64,000 bases of DNA, from positions 62,001 through 126,000 of the forward strand of contig NZ_BRVN01000008.1 in the NCBI RefSeq assembly GCF_026011735.1, read 5' to 3'. Shown here piece by piece: positions 1 through 9,680 of this stretch; position 1 is the first letter of the stretch; every line of letters starts with the position of its first letter. Both the position numbers and the translations under genes were made by a program. The notes below the pieces were generated by a model. It was not told the DNA's origin and searched no databases. It saw only the letters and a program-made list of their open reading frames with translations. The DNA is from Dietzia sp. NCCP-2495 (GTDB taxonomy: Bacteria > Actinomycetota > Actinomycetes > Mycobacteriales > Mycobacteriaceae).

Positions 1-1
1 C

Positions 2-1030
2 GGCCGGGTGGCCGCCCTCGACGCCGGCCTGGACATTGCCACCCCGGGGATCCAGATCGACCGCCGCTGCGGCTCGGGACTCCAGGCGGTGCTCACCGCG
101 GCCATGCAGGTCGCTATTGGCGTCAGTGACGTGGTGATCGCTGGCGGCGCCGAGTCGATGTCGGGCAGCGAGTTCTACTCCCTGGGCCTGCGGGGCGGGG
201 TCCGCGGCGACAGGGTCGAGTTCATCGACCGCATCGCCCGCGGGCGGGTCACCTCCGGCGGCAGGGACCACCCGGTCGAGGGCGGGATGCTCGAAACGGC
301 CGAGAACCTGCGGGCCGAGTACGGCATCAGCCGGGCGGAGCAGGACGAGCTCGCCGCCGAGAGTCAGCGCCGCGCGATCTCGGCCCAGGACTCCGGGGTG
401 TTCAGCGAGGAGATCGTGCCCGTGCAGGTCGACAGGGGACGGGGCGACGTCGTCGTCGTCGATACCGACGAGCACCCCCGCCGAGGTGTCACCGCCGACT
501 CCCTCGCCGCCCTGCGACCCGTCCGGTCCCGCGTCGACCCGGCGGCCACGGTGACCGCCGGCAACGCCTCGGGGGAGAACGACGGCGCCGCGGTGTGTGT
601 CGTGACGACACGACGGCGCGCCGGCGAGCTCGGCCTGCGGGCCTTCGTGCGTCTCCTCGAGTGGGCCGTTACCGGGGTCCACCCCGCGCGCATGGGGATC
701 GGCCCCGTCCCCGCCACGGCGACGTTGCTGTCCGACCTCGACCTCCGCCTGGCCGACTTCGACCTCATCGAGCTCAACGAGGCCTTCGCCGCCCAGGTGC
801 TGGCGTGCCTGCGCGAATGGGAAGCAGGGTCCGGCTTCACCGTCGCCGACCGCGAGCGGCTCAACGTGCACGGCTCCGGTATCTCGCTCGGCCACCCCGT
901 AGGGGCCACCGGCGCGCGCATCCTCGCCACCATGTCCCGCGAGCTCGACCGACGCGGCGGCCGCTACGCGCTGGAGACCATGTGCCTCGGCGGGGGCCAG
1001 GGGCTGGCGGCGGCGTTCGAACGGGTCTGA
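2..1030 (+). CDS. Acetyl-CoA acetyltransferase / thiolase (5' end outside window)
   Basis: Thiolase-superfamily enzyme that condenses acetyl-CoA units or cleaves 3-ketoacyl-CoA in the cytoplasm. The frame is already open at base 2. The nucleophilic cysteine, normally near residue 90, is encoded at 68-70 in [12 protein letters not shown], so roughly 65-70 N-terminal residues lie left of the window; the GTG at 8 is not the true start. Also visible are NEAFAAQ, the general-base histidine in [10 protein letters not shown], and the second active cysteine in CLGGGQG near the C-terminus, so the catalytic set is complete. The sequence does not show whether it acts in fatty-acid degradation or acetoacetyl-CoA synthesis. 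The next gene, phoH2, is on the same strand 236 bases on and is probably transcribed separately. Confidence 0.93.
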   Translation, partial: GRVAALDAGLDIATPGIQIDRRCGSGLQAVLTAAMQVAIGVSDVVIAGGAESMSGSEFYSLGLRGGVRGDRVEFIDRIARGRVTSGGRDHPVEGGMLETAENLRAEYGISRAEQDELAAESQRRAISAQDSGVFSEEIVPVQVDRGRGDVVVVDTDEHPRRGVTADSLAALRPVRSRVDPAATVTAGNASGENDGAAVCVVTTRRRAGELGLRAFVRLLEWAVTGVHPARMGIGPVPATATLLSDLDLRLADFDLIELNEAFAAQVLACLREWEAGSGFTVADRERLNVHGSGISLGHPVGATGARILATMSRELDRRGGRYALETMCLGGGQGLAAAFERV

Positions 1031-1110
1031 TTCACCTCGGTGCCGGGTGTTCACGACTTATTTACTCACAGTCATGTGATTCTCACCTCCGCGGCGTAGC
1101 GTCGCACCCA

Positions 1111-1141
1111 ACGGTCGGTGGGGAAGCCGACCGTCGGGAGG
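1111..1141 (+). promoter_or_regulatory. Leader hairpin abutting a strong ribosome binding site
   Basis: Arms ACGGTCGG (1111-1118) and CCGACCGT (1127-1134) form a perfect 8-bp stem with an 8-base loop. The stem ends one base before GGGAGG (1136-1141), which sits 9 bases upstream of an ATG at 1151. A hairpin this close to the binding site could modulate translation of the small ORF and the phoH2 gene coupled to it. The hairpin is seen directly; the regulatory role is inferred. Confidence 0.45.
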
Positions 1142-1150
1142 TCCCAGCCG

Positions 1151-1270
1151 ATGATCGTCAGACGCGATCGGGAGGGGGCCGGCACCCGGCCCCGTCACCG
1201 CGAGGTGACCTGGTCCGACCGGTCCATCCCGAACCGCCCGCGGGTGCCGCGGGACAGGAGCGCACCGTGA
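1151..1270 (+). CDS. Small Arg-rich ORF overlapping phoH2 start (phoAT-like candidate)
   Basis: ATG-initiated ORF of 39 residues ([20 protein letters not shown] at its N-terminus), very rich in arginine and proline. It has a near-ideal GGGAGG 9 bases upstream. Its TGA overlaps the GTG start of phoH2 in a GTGA junction, the usual sign of translational coupling. In mycobacteria, phoH2 is preceded by an overlapping small gene, phoAT, proposed to act as antitoxin to the PIN-PhoH protein; this ORF has the same position and arrangement. I cannot show sequence homology to PhoAT. It could instead be a short coupling leader whose product does not matter. Confidence 0.45.
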   Translation: MIVRRDREGAGTRPRHREVTWSDRSIPNRPRVPRDRSAP

Positions 1271-2622
1271 CCGACACCGTACGTACCTACGTCCTCGACA
1301 CCTCGGTTCTACTGTCCGACCCGTGGGCCGTCACCCGATTCGCCGAGCACCACGTTGTTCTGCCCATCGCCGTGATCGGGGAACTCGAGGACAAGCGTCA
1401 CCATCCCGAGCTCGGCTACTTCGCCCGGGAGGCGCTGCGCCTGTTGGAGGATCTGAGGCTGCGTCACGGTCGCCTCGACGGGGACCTGATCGTCACCGAG
1501 GTCGGGGGAACGCTGCGCGTCGAGCTCAACCACACCGATCAGTCCGTTCTGCCCTCCGGTTTCCGGAACACCGGGAACGACTCGCGGATCCTCGCGTGCG
1601 CGCTCAACCTGCGGGCGGAGGGAGCCGAGACCGTCCTGGTGTCCAAGGACATCCCGCTCCGCGTCAAGGCGGGCTCGGTGGGGCTTCCGGCCGACGAGTA
1701 CCACGCCCAGGACGTGGTGCTGACCGGCTACAACGGGGTCAGTGACCTGCCGGCCACCCAGGACCTCGTCGACGACCTGTTCTCCACCGGCAAGGTCAGC
1801 CCACTGGCGGCACGTGCTGCCGGACTCGATGCCGACACGCCCGTGCACTGCGGGATCCGCGTCCAGACCGAGTCGTCCTCCGCCCTAGCTCGGGTCACCG
1901 ACGACGGCGGGCTCAAGCTCGTGCGGGGCGACGTCGAGGTGTTCGGACTCCGCGGACGCTCAGCGGAGCAGCGGATCGCGATCGACTGCCTCCTCGACGA
2001 ATCGGTCGGCATCGTCTCGCTCGGCGGCCGGGCGGGCACCGGCAAGTCCGCGCTGGCCCTGTGCGCCGGACTGGAGTCGGTGCTCGAGCGTCGCCGCCAC
2101 CGCAAGATCGTCGTCTTCCGCCCGCTCTACGCGGTCGGCGGACAGGAGCTCGGATACCTTCCGGGAAGCGAGTCGGAGAAGATGTCGCCCTGGTCGCAGG
2201 CCGTGTTCGACACCCTCGAGGGGCTGGTCAGCGAGAACGTCATCGACGAGGTGATGGACCGCGACATCCTCGAGGTGCTTCCCCTGACCCACATCCGCGG
2301 ACGCAGCCTGCACGACTCGTTCGTGATCGTCGACGAGGCGCAGTCCCTCGAGCGCAACGTCCTGCTGACGGTGCTCTCGCGCCTGGGCACCGGCTCCCGG
2401 GTGGTGCTCACCCACGATGTGGCGCAGCGCGACAACCTCCGCGTCGGTCGTCACGACGGCATCCAGGCGGTGGTCGAGAAGCTCAAGGGGCACCCGCTGT
2501 TCGCGCACATCACGCTGAGCCGTTCCGAGCGGTCGGCGATCGCCGAGCTCGTGACGACTATGCTCGAGGAGTTCCACCCCGACGGCACGCCGGGAGAGCT
2601 CCGCCGCATCCGCGCGGCCTGA
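1267..2622 (+). CDS. phoH2: PIN domain-PhoH ATPase fusion (PhoH2 family)
   Basis: 451-residue two-domain protein. The N-terminal PIN ribonuclease domain (about residues 5-150) carries acidic positions in [16 protein letters not shown] and NDSRIL. The C-terminal PhoH P-loop ATPase domain (about 235-440) has Walker [10 protein letters not shown] near residue 253 and Walker [10 protein letters not shown] near 352. Actinobacterial PhoH2 proteins are ATP-dependent RNA helicases with RNase activity. I chose GTG 1267 because the PIN domain begins just after it, AGGAG lies upstream, and it overlaps the preceding small ORF by GTGA. The frame stays open much further upstream, but that part only shadows the thiolase gene. 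A strong hairpin terminator follows at 2656. Confidence 0.93.
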   Translation: MTDTVRTYVLDTSVLLSDPWAVTRFAEHHVVLPIAVIGELEDKRHHPELGYFAREALRLLEDLRLRHGRLDGDLIVTEVGGTLRVELNHTDQSVLPSGFRNTGNDSRILACALNLRAEGAETVLVSKDIPLRVKAGSVGLPADEYHAQDVVLTGYNGVSDLPATQDLVDDLFSTGKVSPLAARAAGLDADTPVHCGIRVQTESSSALARVTDDGGLKLVRGDVEVFGLRGRSAEQRIAIDCLLDESVGIVSLGGRAGTGKSALALCAGLESVLERRRHRKIVVFRPLYAVGGQELGYLPGSESEKMSPWSQAVFDTLEGLVSENVIDEVMDRDILEVLPLTHIRGRSLHDSFVIVDEAQSLERNVLLTVLSRLGTGSRVVLTHDVAQRDNLRVGRHDGIQAVVEKLKGHPLFAHITLSRSERSAIAELVTTMLEEFHPDGTPGELRRIRAA

Positions 2623-2655
2623 TCCCGGCGCCGCCACACATCAGTCAGACAGCGG

Positions 2656-2689
2656 TGAAGGCCGGACCCGAGAGCGGGTCCGGCCTTCA
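2656..2689. terminator. Bidirectional intrinsic terminator phoH2/fumC
   Basis: Perfect 15-bp inverted repeat, arms 2656-2670 and 2675-2689, with an AGAG tetraloop. It lies between the convergent phoH2 and fumC genes and can serve both. There is no long U tract, as is common in high-GC actinobacteria. Confidence 0.85.
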
Positions 2690-2744
2690 GCGCGTCGGTG
2701 ACCGCGGCAGGGGACGCGGCAGTGGTCCGACGACCCCCCGGGGT

Positions 2745-4148
<1,404 letters not shown>

Positions 4149-4155
4149 GATCCCC

Positions 4156-4161
4156 AGCGTA
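4156..4161 (-). promoter_or_regulatory. -10 box of leaderless fumC promoter
   Basis: TACGCT on the minus strand fits the actinobacterial TANNNT -10 consensus. It ends 7 bases before the fumC ATG, placing the transcription start at or next to the start codon. No Shine-Dalgarno sequence is seen. Confidence 0.5.
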
Positions 4162-4215
4162 GGCCCGCCCGGGATTCCCTGCAGGCGACCGCGGTGTAGC
4201 CGCGGGAAATGCGAC

Positions 4216-4257
4216 GCGTCCCGCGTACCTCGGCAGGAGGCCTGGTACGCGGGACGC
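4216..4257 (-). terminator. glpX terminator hairpin
   Basis: Perfect 14-bp inverted repeat, arms 4216-4229 and 4244-4257, with a 14-base loop, 26 bases after the glpX stop. It separates glpX from fumC on the same strand. Confidence 0.8.
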
Positions 4258-4282
4258 TGGTCGTGTCAGTGGTAGGGCGAAC

Positions 4283-5290
4283 TCAGTCGTCCTCGCCCTG
4301 GCCGTAGTCGACGGCCGAGAACTCGCGGAGCTTCTCCATCTTGTGGCGCGCCTCGACGTGGCGGACCGTGCCGGACTTGGAGCGCATGACCAGCGATCGG
4401 GTGATTGCGCCGCTGGCGCGATAGACCACGCCACCCACCATGTCGCCGTCGGTGATGCCGGTGGCGGCGAAGAAGCAGTTGTCGCCCTTCACCAGGTCGT
4501 CGTTACCGAGATAGGCGTCCACGTCGAGGCCGGCGTCGACGGCCTTCTGGCGCTCTGCGTCGTCCTGCGGCCACAGCTGACCCTGGATCTCGCCGCCCAT
4601 GCACTTCATGGCACACGCCGTGATGATGCCCTCGGGGGTGCCGCCGATGCCCATGAGCATGTCGACCGAGCTGTCCTCGGAGGCCGCGGCGACGCCACCG
4701 GCCACGTCGCCGTCCATGATGAGGCGCACCTTGGCGCCGGCGGCCCGGATCTCGGCGATGAGATCCGCATGGCGGGGACGGTCGAGCACGCACACCGTCA
4801 GGTCCCCTACGTGCATGTTCTTGGCCTCGGCCACGGACCGGATGTTCCACTCGGTGGACTTGGAGATGTCGATCTTGCCGACGGCGTCCGGACCCACAGC
4901 GATCTTGCGCATGTAGAAGACGGCAGACGGGTCGAACATCGCGCCACGCTCGGCCACCGCGATCACGGCGATCGAGTTGGGGCGGCCCTCGGCCATGAGG
5001 CGGGTGCCGTCGATGGGGTCGACCGCCACGTCGACGGCGGGGCCCTCGCCGGTTCCGACCTTCTCGCCGTTGTAGAGCATGGGCGCCTCGTCCTTCTCGC
5101 CCTCGCCGATCACCACGACGCCGTCCATCTCGACGGTCGAGATGAGTGACCGCATCGCGTCCACCGCCGCGCCGTCGCCTCCGTTCTTGTCGCCCCGCCC
5201 GACCCAGCGGCCGGCTGCCAGCGCGGCGGCCTCGGTCACGCGGACCAGCTCCATAGCGAGATTACGATCGGGGCGCTTGGCGTCTGACAT
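4283..5290 (-). CDS. glpX: Fructose-1,6-bisphosphatase class II
   Basis: 335-residue GlpX-type phosphatase hydrolysing fructose 1,6-bisphosphate to fructose 6-phosphate in gluconeogenesis. Metal- and substrate-binding motifs of the lithium-sensitive phosphatase fold are seen in [15 protein letters not shown] (about 61-75), [12 protein letters not shown] (about 92-103) and [17 protein letters not shown]. Actinobacteria generally use this class for the essential FBPase step. The start is ATG 5290, preceded by GAGGAG. It is divergent from the DUF4245 gene and upstream of fumC, an order also found in mycobacteria. Confidence 0.95.
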   Translation of the reverse strand: MSDAKRPDRNLAMELVRVTEAAALAAGRWVGRGDKNGGDGAAVDAMRSLISTVEMDGVVVIGEGEKDEAPMLYNGEKVGTGEGPAVDVAVDPIDGTRLMAEGRPNSIAVIAVAERGAMFDPSAVFYMRKIAVGPDAVGKIDISKSTEWNIRSVAEAKNMHVGDLTVCVLDRPRHADLIAEIRAAGAKVRLIMDGDVAGGVAAASEDSSVDMLMGIGGTPEGIITACAMKCMGGEIQGQLWPQDDAERQKAVDAGLDVDAYLGNDDLVKGDNCFFAATGITDGDMVGGVVYRASGAITRSLVMRSKSGTVRHVEARHKMEKLREFSAVDYGQGEDD

Positions 5291-5436
5291 GTCTGGGGGA
5301 GCTCCTCGGATGGCTCTGCGCCCTCACGAGACGGGCGCGGATCGGATGTGGTGGTCGTCGCACATTCTTCCATGTCGACAGGACACCGGGAGACCGACCG
5401 TCGGGCGCGCCGTGTCGAGGTGGGATACTGACGGCC

Positions 5437-5997
5437 GTGGCTGAGGCGAAACCGAGAATCCTGCAGGGCAACCGCGACATGTTCTGGTCGATGGTGGTGC
5501 TCATGGCGATCGTCGGGGCCTTTGCCGGTATCACCGGTATGTGCTCGTTCTCCCCGACGGGACCCGATCAGGGCCCTGTCCGGGAATTCGACGCTCAGGC
5601 GTCACTGGAGAAGGACGCCCAGACCCTCGGGTTCCCGATCCGGCTACCCGAGGTTCCGGAGGGCTGGACGTCGAACTCGGGCCGTGTCCAGGGCATCAGC
5701 AGCTTCACCTCCAGCCACACCGGCTGGGTGACCGGGGACCGCACCTACATCGAACTCATCCAGTCGGACGCGCCCGAGGACGTCCTCCGCTCGGTGGACG
5801 GCGAGCCGCGTCCGAGCAGGACCATGATCCCCGTCGCCGGAACAGAGTGGTCGATCTACACCGGCGACGACGTGCGTCCGGTGTGGGTGCTCGACACGGG
5901 CGACGTTCGACTGGGGATCACCGGTTCGGCACCGACGTCCGACTTCGAGACGATGGCCGCCTCGGTTCAGGACGCCGAGCCACTGCCGGCGCGGTAG
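5437..5997 (+). CDS. DUF4245 family membrane-anchored protein
   Basis: 186 residues. A short basic N-terminus is followed by one hydrophobic segment (about residues 14-36), and the rest is an extracytoplasmic domain. Matches the DUF4245 family found beside glpX in Mycobacteriales; its function is unknown. The start is GTG 5437: GATACT lies 7 bases upstream like a leaderless -10 element, and no ribosome binding site is visible. A GC-rich hairpin follows the stop and faces convergent xseB. Confidence 0.8.
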   Translation: MAEAKPRILQGNRDMFWSMVVLMAIVGAFAGITGMCSFSPTGPDQGPVREFDAQASLEKDAQTLGFPIRLPEVPEGWTSNSGRVQGISSFTSSHTGWVTGDRTYIELIQSDAPEDVLRSVDGEPRPSRTMIPVAGTEWSIYTGDDVRPVWVLDTGDVRLGITGSAPTSDFETMAASVQDAEPLPAR

Positions 5998-6004
5998 TCG
6001 CGAA

Positions 6005-6028
6005 GGCCCGGGCCCTGACGCCCGGGCC
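6005..6028. terminator. Bidirectional terminator DUF4245/xseB
   Basis: 9-bp perfect stem (GGCCCGGGC 6005-6013, GCCCGGGCC 6020-6028) with a 6-base loop, between the convergent DUF4245 and xseB genes. Confidence 0.75.
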
Positions 6029-6064
6029 CCCGAGACAGTACCTTGGCCCCTCGGCGCCGGAGGC

Positions 6065-6307
6065 TCAGCTGCGCCCGGGCTCCTCGCCGTCGGCGGAGTC
6101 GTCCTCTCCGAGCACCGCGTCGATCCGCTTACGTGCGCCGTCGAGGTGTTCGGTGCACCTTGCTGCGAGTTCCTCGCCCCGTTCCCACAGGGCGAGCGAA
6201 GAGTCGAGATCCTGGCCGCCGGCCTCGAGGATCCGCACGACCTCGATCAGCTCGTCACGTGCCTGCTCGTATCCGAGCTCCGCAATGGGGGTCTGTTCGT
6301 CAGACAT
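6065..6307 (-). CDS. xseB: Exodeoxyribonuclease VII small subunit
   Basis: 80-residue all-helical small subunit of exonuclease VII, which with XseA degrades single-stranded DNA in repair. The family core is seen in [20 protein letters not shown], then [14 protein letters not shown]. The C-terminal tail is acidic. Its ATG overlaps the xseA stop by one base (TGATG), so the two are translationally coupled and made together, as expected for subunits of one complex. Confidence 0.95.
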   Translation of the reverse strand: MSDEQTPIAELGYEQARDELIEVVRILEAGGQDLDSSLALWERGEELAARCTEHLDGARKRIDAVLGEDDSADGEEPGRS

Positions 6308-7629
6308 CAGGACTGCTCCTCGGAGGTAGGGGAGGTGGATTCGGGGTCATCGGCGGTGTCGGGAACGGTTTTCGACCGTCCGGCCGCCGGGGTGGCGCCG
6401 AGCACCGCGGCGGACAGTGCGCCGTCGGACACGCGGATGCGCAGCTGCGAACCGGGCGGAGCGTCGGCGATGGTCGAGACCACCCGGCCGTCGTCGTTGC
6501 CGGCGACGGTCTGCACGACCGCGTAGCCGCGGGCGAGGGTCGCCGCCGGGCCGAGAGTGGTCAGGCGGGCGGACAGGTGACCCAGCGACGAGGACCCGGC
6601 GTCGATGATCCGGGTGACGTCGCGTCGGGCGGCGCGTAGTGCCTCGGCGACGATCTCTGCCCGTGAATTGACGAGACCGTACGGATCGGCCAGGACGGGG
6701 CGGGAGCGCAGGGCACCGAGCTGGTGCTGCTCGCGGTCCACCCAGGCTCGCAGGGCGCGGGCGGTGCGGGAGCGCGCCTCGGCGATGCGGCGGCGTTCCT
6801 CGGCGACGTCCGGCACGACGCGCTTGGCGGCGTCGGTGGGAGTGGCGGCGCGCAGGTCGGCGACCAGGTCGGACAGGGGAGAGTCCGGTTCGTGGCCGAT
6901 CGCGCTGACGACGGGCGTCCGACACCGCGAGATGGCGCGGATCAGGGCCTCGTCGGAGAAGGGGAGGAGGTCCTCGACCGACCCTCCGCCGCGCGCGAGG
7001 ATGATTACGTCGACGACGGGGTCGGCGTCGAGCTCCGCCAGCGCGTCGAGGATCTGCGGCACGGCGGACACCCCCTGCACGGCCGTGTTGCGCACGGCGA
7101 ACCGGACGTCGGGCCACCGTCCGCGGGCCACCTCTACCACGTCGCGCTCGGCGGCACTCGCGCGACCGGTGATCAGGCCGATACACGTGGGCAGGAACGG
7201 CAGCGGCCGCTTGAGTCGCGGGTCGAAGAGTCCCTCCGCGGCGAGGGCCTGCTTGAGCCGTTCGATCCGGGCGAGCAGTTCGCCGACGCCGACGGGGCGG
7301 ATCTCGGTGACCTGCAGGGAGAACGAGCCGCGGCCGGTGTAGAAGCGCGGGGTCCCGCGCACCACGACGCGGCTGCCCTCGGTGACGGGCACGGGCGCCT
7401 CGGAGATGAGTTTGGGTGGGCAGGTGAGGGTGAGCGAGTTGTCGACCGAGGGATCACGCAGCGTGAGGAACGCGGTCCGTGTGCCGGGGCGCAGGCTCAG
7501 CTGGGTGATCTGTCCCTCGACCCACACCGCGCCGAGACGGTGGATCCAGGCAGCGATCTGATCGGAGACGACCCGGACCGGCCACGGCTGTTCCGGGCTG
7601 CTCGGCTGGGCCGGACCGGACCTGCTCAC
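6307..7629 (-). CDS. xseA: Exodeoxyribonuclease VII large subunit
   Basis: 440-residue catalytic subunit of exonuclease VII. An N-terminal OB-fold ([20 protein letters not shown] region) is followed by the catalytic domain containing [27 protein letters not shown] and [16 protein letters not shown], then a helical C-terminus. Start GTG 7629 puts the OB-fold at the usual distance and overlaps the preceding gene's stop by GTGA. The frame is open further upstream, but that stretch shadows the neighbouring genes. It sits in the middle of a three-gene unit: lipid-droplet protein, xseA, xseB. Confidence 0.95.
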   Translation of the reverse strand: MSRSGPAQPSSPEQPWPVRVVSDQIAAWIHRLGAVWVEGQITQLSLRPGTRTAFLTLRDPSVDNSLTLTCPPKLISEAPVPVTEGSRVVVRGTPRFYTGRGSFSLQVTEIRPVGVGELLARIERLKQALAAEGLFDPRLKRPLPFLPTCIGLITGRASAAERDVVEVARGRWPDVRFAVRNTAVQGVSAVPQILDALAELDADPVVDVIILARGGGSVEDLLPFSDEALIRAISRCRTPVVSAIGHEPDSPLSDLVADLRAATPTDAAKRVVPDVAEERRRIAEARSRTARALRAWVDREQHQLGALRSRPVLADPYGLVNSRAEIVAEALRAARRDVTRIIDAGSSSLGHLSARLTTLGPAATLARGYAVVQTVAGNDDGRVVSTIADAPPGSQLRIRVSDGALSAAVLGATPAAGRSKTVPDTADDPESTSPTSEEQS

Positions 7630-7976
7630 GCGTCGCGGGGGGTGATGCGGCCGATCGGGACGTCCCGGTCCGCGGGCTCGTCCTCGCCGATCTGGGTGAC
7701 GTCCACCGGGACGTCCTCGTCGAAGGTGGCCCACTCGGGTTGGGCGGACCTGGGCGGGAAAACCGACGCGATCACGGCATCGCCCTTGAGTGCGAGCTCG
7801 GTGAGCGCCTGACCTGCGTGGAGGTAGGACTGCACCAGATTGCCGGCGACCTTGACCGGCAGGCCGGGCAGGGCAGAGACGGTCTCCACGGTGCGCGCGG
7901 GGAGCGCCACCGCGGCCTCCACGGCACTGGCCGCGAGGCCGATCGACGCGCGGGTGAGGAAGAGGGGACGAAGCAT
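7626..7976 (-). CDS. Lipid droplet-associated protein (Rv1109c family)
   Basis: 116 residues with an amphipathic Ala/Val/Leu-rich N-terminal two-thirds (from [20 protein letters not shown]) and an acidic C-terminal tail. Size, composition and position between ispH and xseA match the Rv1109c-type family annotated as lipid droplet-associated. The amphipathic region could coat a lipid surface. The start is ATG 7976 with AGGAAGG 6 bases upstream. The stop overlaps the xseA GTG by GTGA, so it heads the xse operon. Its link to exonuclease VII is only positional. Confidence 0.75.
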   Translation of the reverse strand: MLRPLFLTRASIGLAASAVEAAVALPARTVETVSALPGLPVKVAGNLVQSYLHAGQALTELALKGDAVIASVFPPRSAQPEWATFDEDVPVDVTQIGEDEPADRDVPIGRITPRDA

Positions 7977-8036
7977 GCGAACCTTCCTGCCCGGGGGCGG
8001 CCGGGTGAGCAAATGGTCGAAATCCTCTATGAACCG

Positions 8037-8042
8037 TACCCT
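8037..8042 (+). promoter_or_regulatory. -10 box of leaderless ispH promoter
   Basis: TACCCT (TANNNT) ends 6 bases before the ispH ATG at 8049. The GGGAG between them is too close to the ATG to work as a ribosome binding site, so a leaderless transcript is more likely. Confidence 0.45.
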
Positions 8043-8048
8043 GGGAGT

Positions 8049-9035
8049 ATGACCGAGCAGACCGACATGATCGCCGAACCGGCCACCAAGCGGGTTCTTC
8101 TCGCGGAACCGCGTGGCTACTGTGCCGGTGTCGACCGGGCCGTCGAGACCGTCGAGAAGGCCCTGGAGAAGCACGGCGCACCGCTGTACATGCGCAAGGA
8201 GATCGTCCACAACAAGTACGTGGTGGAGCAGTTCACCGACCGCGGCGTGATCTTCGTCGACGAGACCGACGAGGTCCCTCACGGGGCGAACCTCGTGTTC
8301 TCCGCCCACGGGGTGTCCCCGGCGGTGCGCGAGAGCGCCAAGAACCTGGAACTGCGGACCTTCGACGCCACCTGCCCGCTGGTGACCAAGGTCCACACCG
8401 AGGTCAAGCGCTTCGCCCGAGAGGGGTACAAGATCCTGCTTGTGGGCCACGAGGGCCATGAGGAGGTCGAGGGCACCGCAGGTGAGGCGCCCGACGTGGT
8501 GACGCTCGTCGACGGACCGGATTCCGTGGACAGTCTCGACATGCCCGTCGAGACCGAGAAGCTCATCTGGCTCTCCCAGACCACTCTGAGTGTGGACGAG
8601 ACCATGGAGACGGTCCGCCGTCTCAAGGAGAAGTACCCGACGCTCATCGACCCGCCGTCGGACGACATCTGCTACGCCACGCAGAACCGGCAGAGTGCGG
8701 TCAAGGCCATGGCGCCCGACTGTGACCTGGTGATCGTGGTGGGCTCCAAGAACTCCTCCAACTCCGTCCGGTTGGTCGAGGTGGCGCTCCAGGCCGGAGC
8801 CCGCGCCTCGCACCTCGTGGACTACGCCAAGGAGATCGACCTCGACTGGCTCGATGGGGTGACCACCGTGGGCGTCACCTCGGGCGCCTCTGTCCCCGAG
8901 ATCCTCGTCCGCGGTGTCGTGGACCTGCTCGCCGAGCACGGCTTCGGCGATGTCTCCACGGTGCGCACCGCGCAGGAGACCATCACGTTCGCCCTGCCGC
9001 GCGAGCTCCGGATCACGGAGAAGAACAAGGCCTGA
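8049..9035 (+). CDS. ispH: 4-hydroxy-3-methylbut-2-enyl diphosphate reductase
   Basis: 328-residue IspH/LytB enzyme performing the last step of the MEP isoprenoid pathway: reductive dehydration of HMBPP to IPP and DMAPP. The three [4Fe-4S]-ligating cysteines are in [25 protein letters not shown] and [11 protein letters not shown]. Active-site HGVSP and [11 protein letters not shown] are present, as is the [10 protein letters not shown] region. A second in-frame ATG at 8067 would shorten the N-terminus by six residues, but 8049 fits the -10 spacing. It is divergent from the lipid-droplet/xse operon, as in mycobacteria, and ends before a bidirectional terminator. Confidence 0.97.
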   Translation: MTEQTDMIAEPATKRVLLAEPRGYCAGVDRAVETVEKALEKHGAPLYMRKEIVHNKYVVEQFTDRGVIFVDETDEVPHGANLVFSAHGVSPAVRESAKNLELRTFDATCPLVTKVHTEVKRFAREGYKILLVGHEGHEEVEGTAGEAPDVVTLVDGPDSVDSLDMPVETEKLIWLSQTTLSVDETMETVRRLKEKYPTLIDPPSDDICYATQNRQSAVKAMAPDCDLVIVVGSKNSSNSVRLVEVALQAGARASHLVDYAKEIDLDWLDGVTTVGVTSGASVPEILVRGVVDLLAEHGFGDVSTVRTAQETITFALPRELRITEKNKA

Positions 9036-9086
9036 GCCAGCGCCGTCCGAGCGCACGGTGCAGTCGCGCTCGACGCCTGACGCGAG

Positions 9087-9127
9087 AGCCCCGTCGTCCC
9101 CGACTTGTCATGGGGAGCGACGGGGCT
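9087..9127. terminator. Bidirectional terminator ispH/DUF6542
   Basis: Arms AGCCCCGTCG (9087-9096) and CGACGGGGCT (9118-9127), with an extra inner TCCCC/GGGGA pairing. It lies between convergent genes. Confidence 0.8.
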
Positions 9128-9180
9128 TCGTCGTCGGTGCGAGTTATCGGTCGGTGGTGTGAGGTGTCGGTCGTGACGCG

Positions 9181-9669
9181 TCAGCGCCGCGCGTGGGACG
9201 CCGTGTACCGCGCTCCGCGTGGTGCGGGGCGTGAGGTGCGCGGCTCGAGGATGAAGGCGCGGATCAGTGCGAGGGCGACGACGACGACGGTGGTCGCGAT
9301 CATCAACGGGAACCGTGTCGCCAGTGGCAGGGCGATCGCGACGATCTGACTCCGGGAGAACAGTTCCGCACCGGCCCCGACACCGGCGATCACGTACACG
9401 AGGGGCACGAGCACGGCCATCATGATCGGGGGCTGGACCCCGGCCACGAAGACCGACCGTCGGGCGACCGCCAACACGGCCAGGACACAGCCGACGAAGA
9501 ACGCGACCGTGAACGCGGCACCGAGCTCACCGGACAGTGAGTCGATGGCCACGCCGGTCAGCGAGATGGCGGCAGCCAGGAGGACCGCCGTCCACGCGGG
9601 CAGCCCGCGCAACGAGGACAGCACAGACCTGTCCTCCGCGGGCACTCGTCCACTCCTACGTCTACTCAC
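9181..9669 (-). CDS. DUF6542 domain membrane protein (Rv1111c-like)
   Basis: 162-residue membrane protein: a basic N-terminus, four probable transmembrane segments (about 25-45, 48-70, 78-100, 115-138) and an Arg-rich cytoplasmic tail. It matches the DUF6542 family found at this locus between ispH and ychF in Mycobacteriales; its function is unknown. Start GTG 9669 lies 11 bases after the AI-2E-type transporter stop, so the two are probably co-transcribed. A TAGAGT sequence 8 bases upstream, which includes that transporter's stop codon, could also give a separate leaderless transcript. Confidence 0.75.
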   Translation of the reverse strand: MSRRRSGRVPAEDRSVLSSLRGLPAWTAVLLAAAISLTGVAIDSLSGELGAAFTVAFFVGCVLAVLAVARRSVFVAGVQPPIMMAVLVPLVYVIAGVGAGAELFSRSQIVAIALPLATRFPLMIATTVVVVALALIRAFILEPRTSRPAPRGARYTASHARR

Positions 9670-9680
9670 GGGACGTGACT

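Noticed and set aside
595-1266. Long N-terminal extension of the PhoH2 reading frame
   Set aside because: This stretch overlaps the thiolase gene in another frame and encodes Arg/Pro-rich sequence without family similarity; the PIN domain starts at GTG 1267.
7630-8181. N-terminal extension of XseA and long minus-strand ORF over ispH
   Set aside because: Both shadow the lipid-droplet gene and ispH; GTG 7629 gives a normal XseA length and a GTGA overlap.
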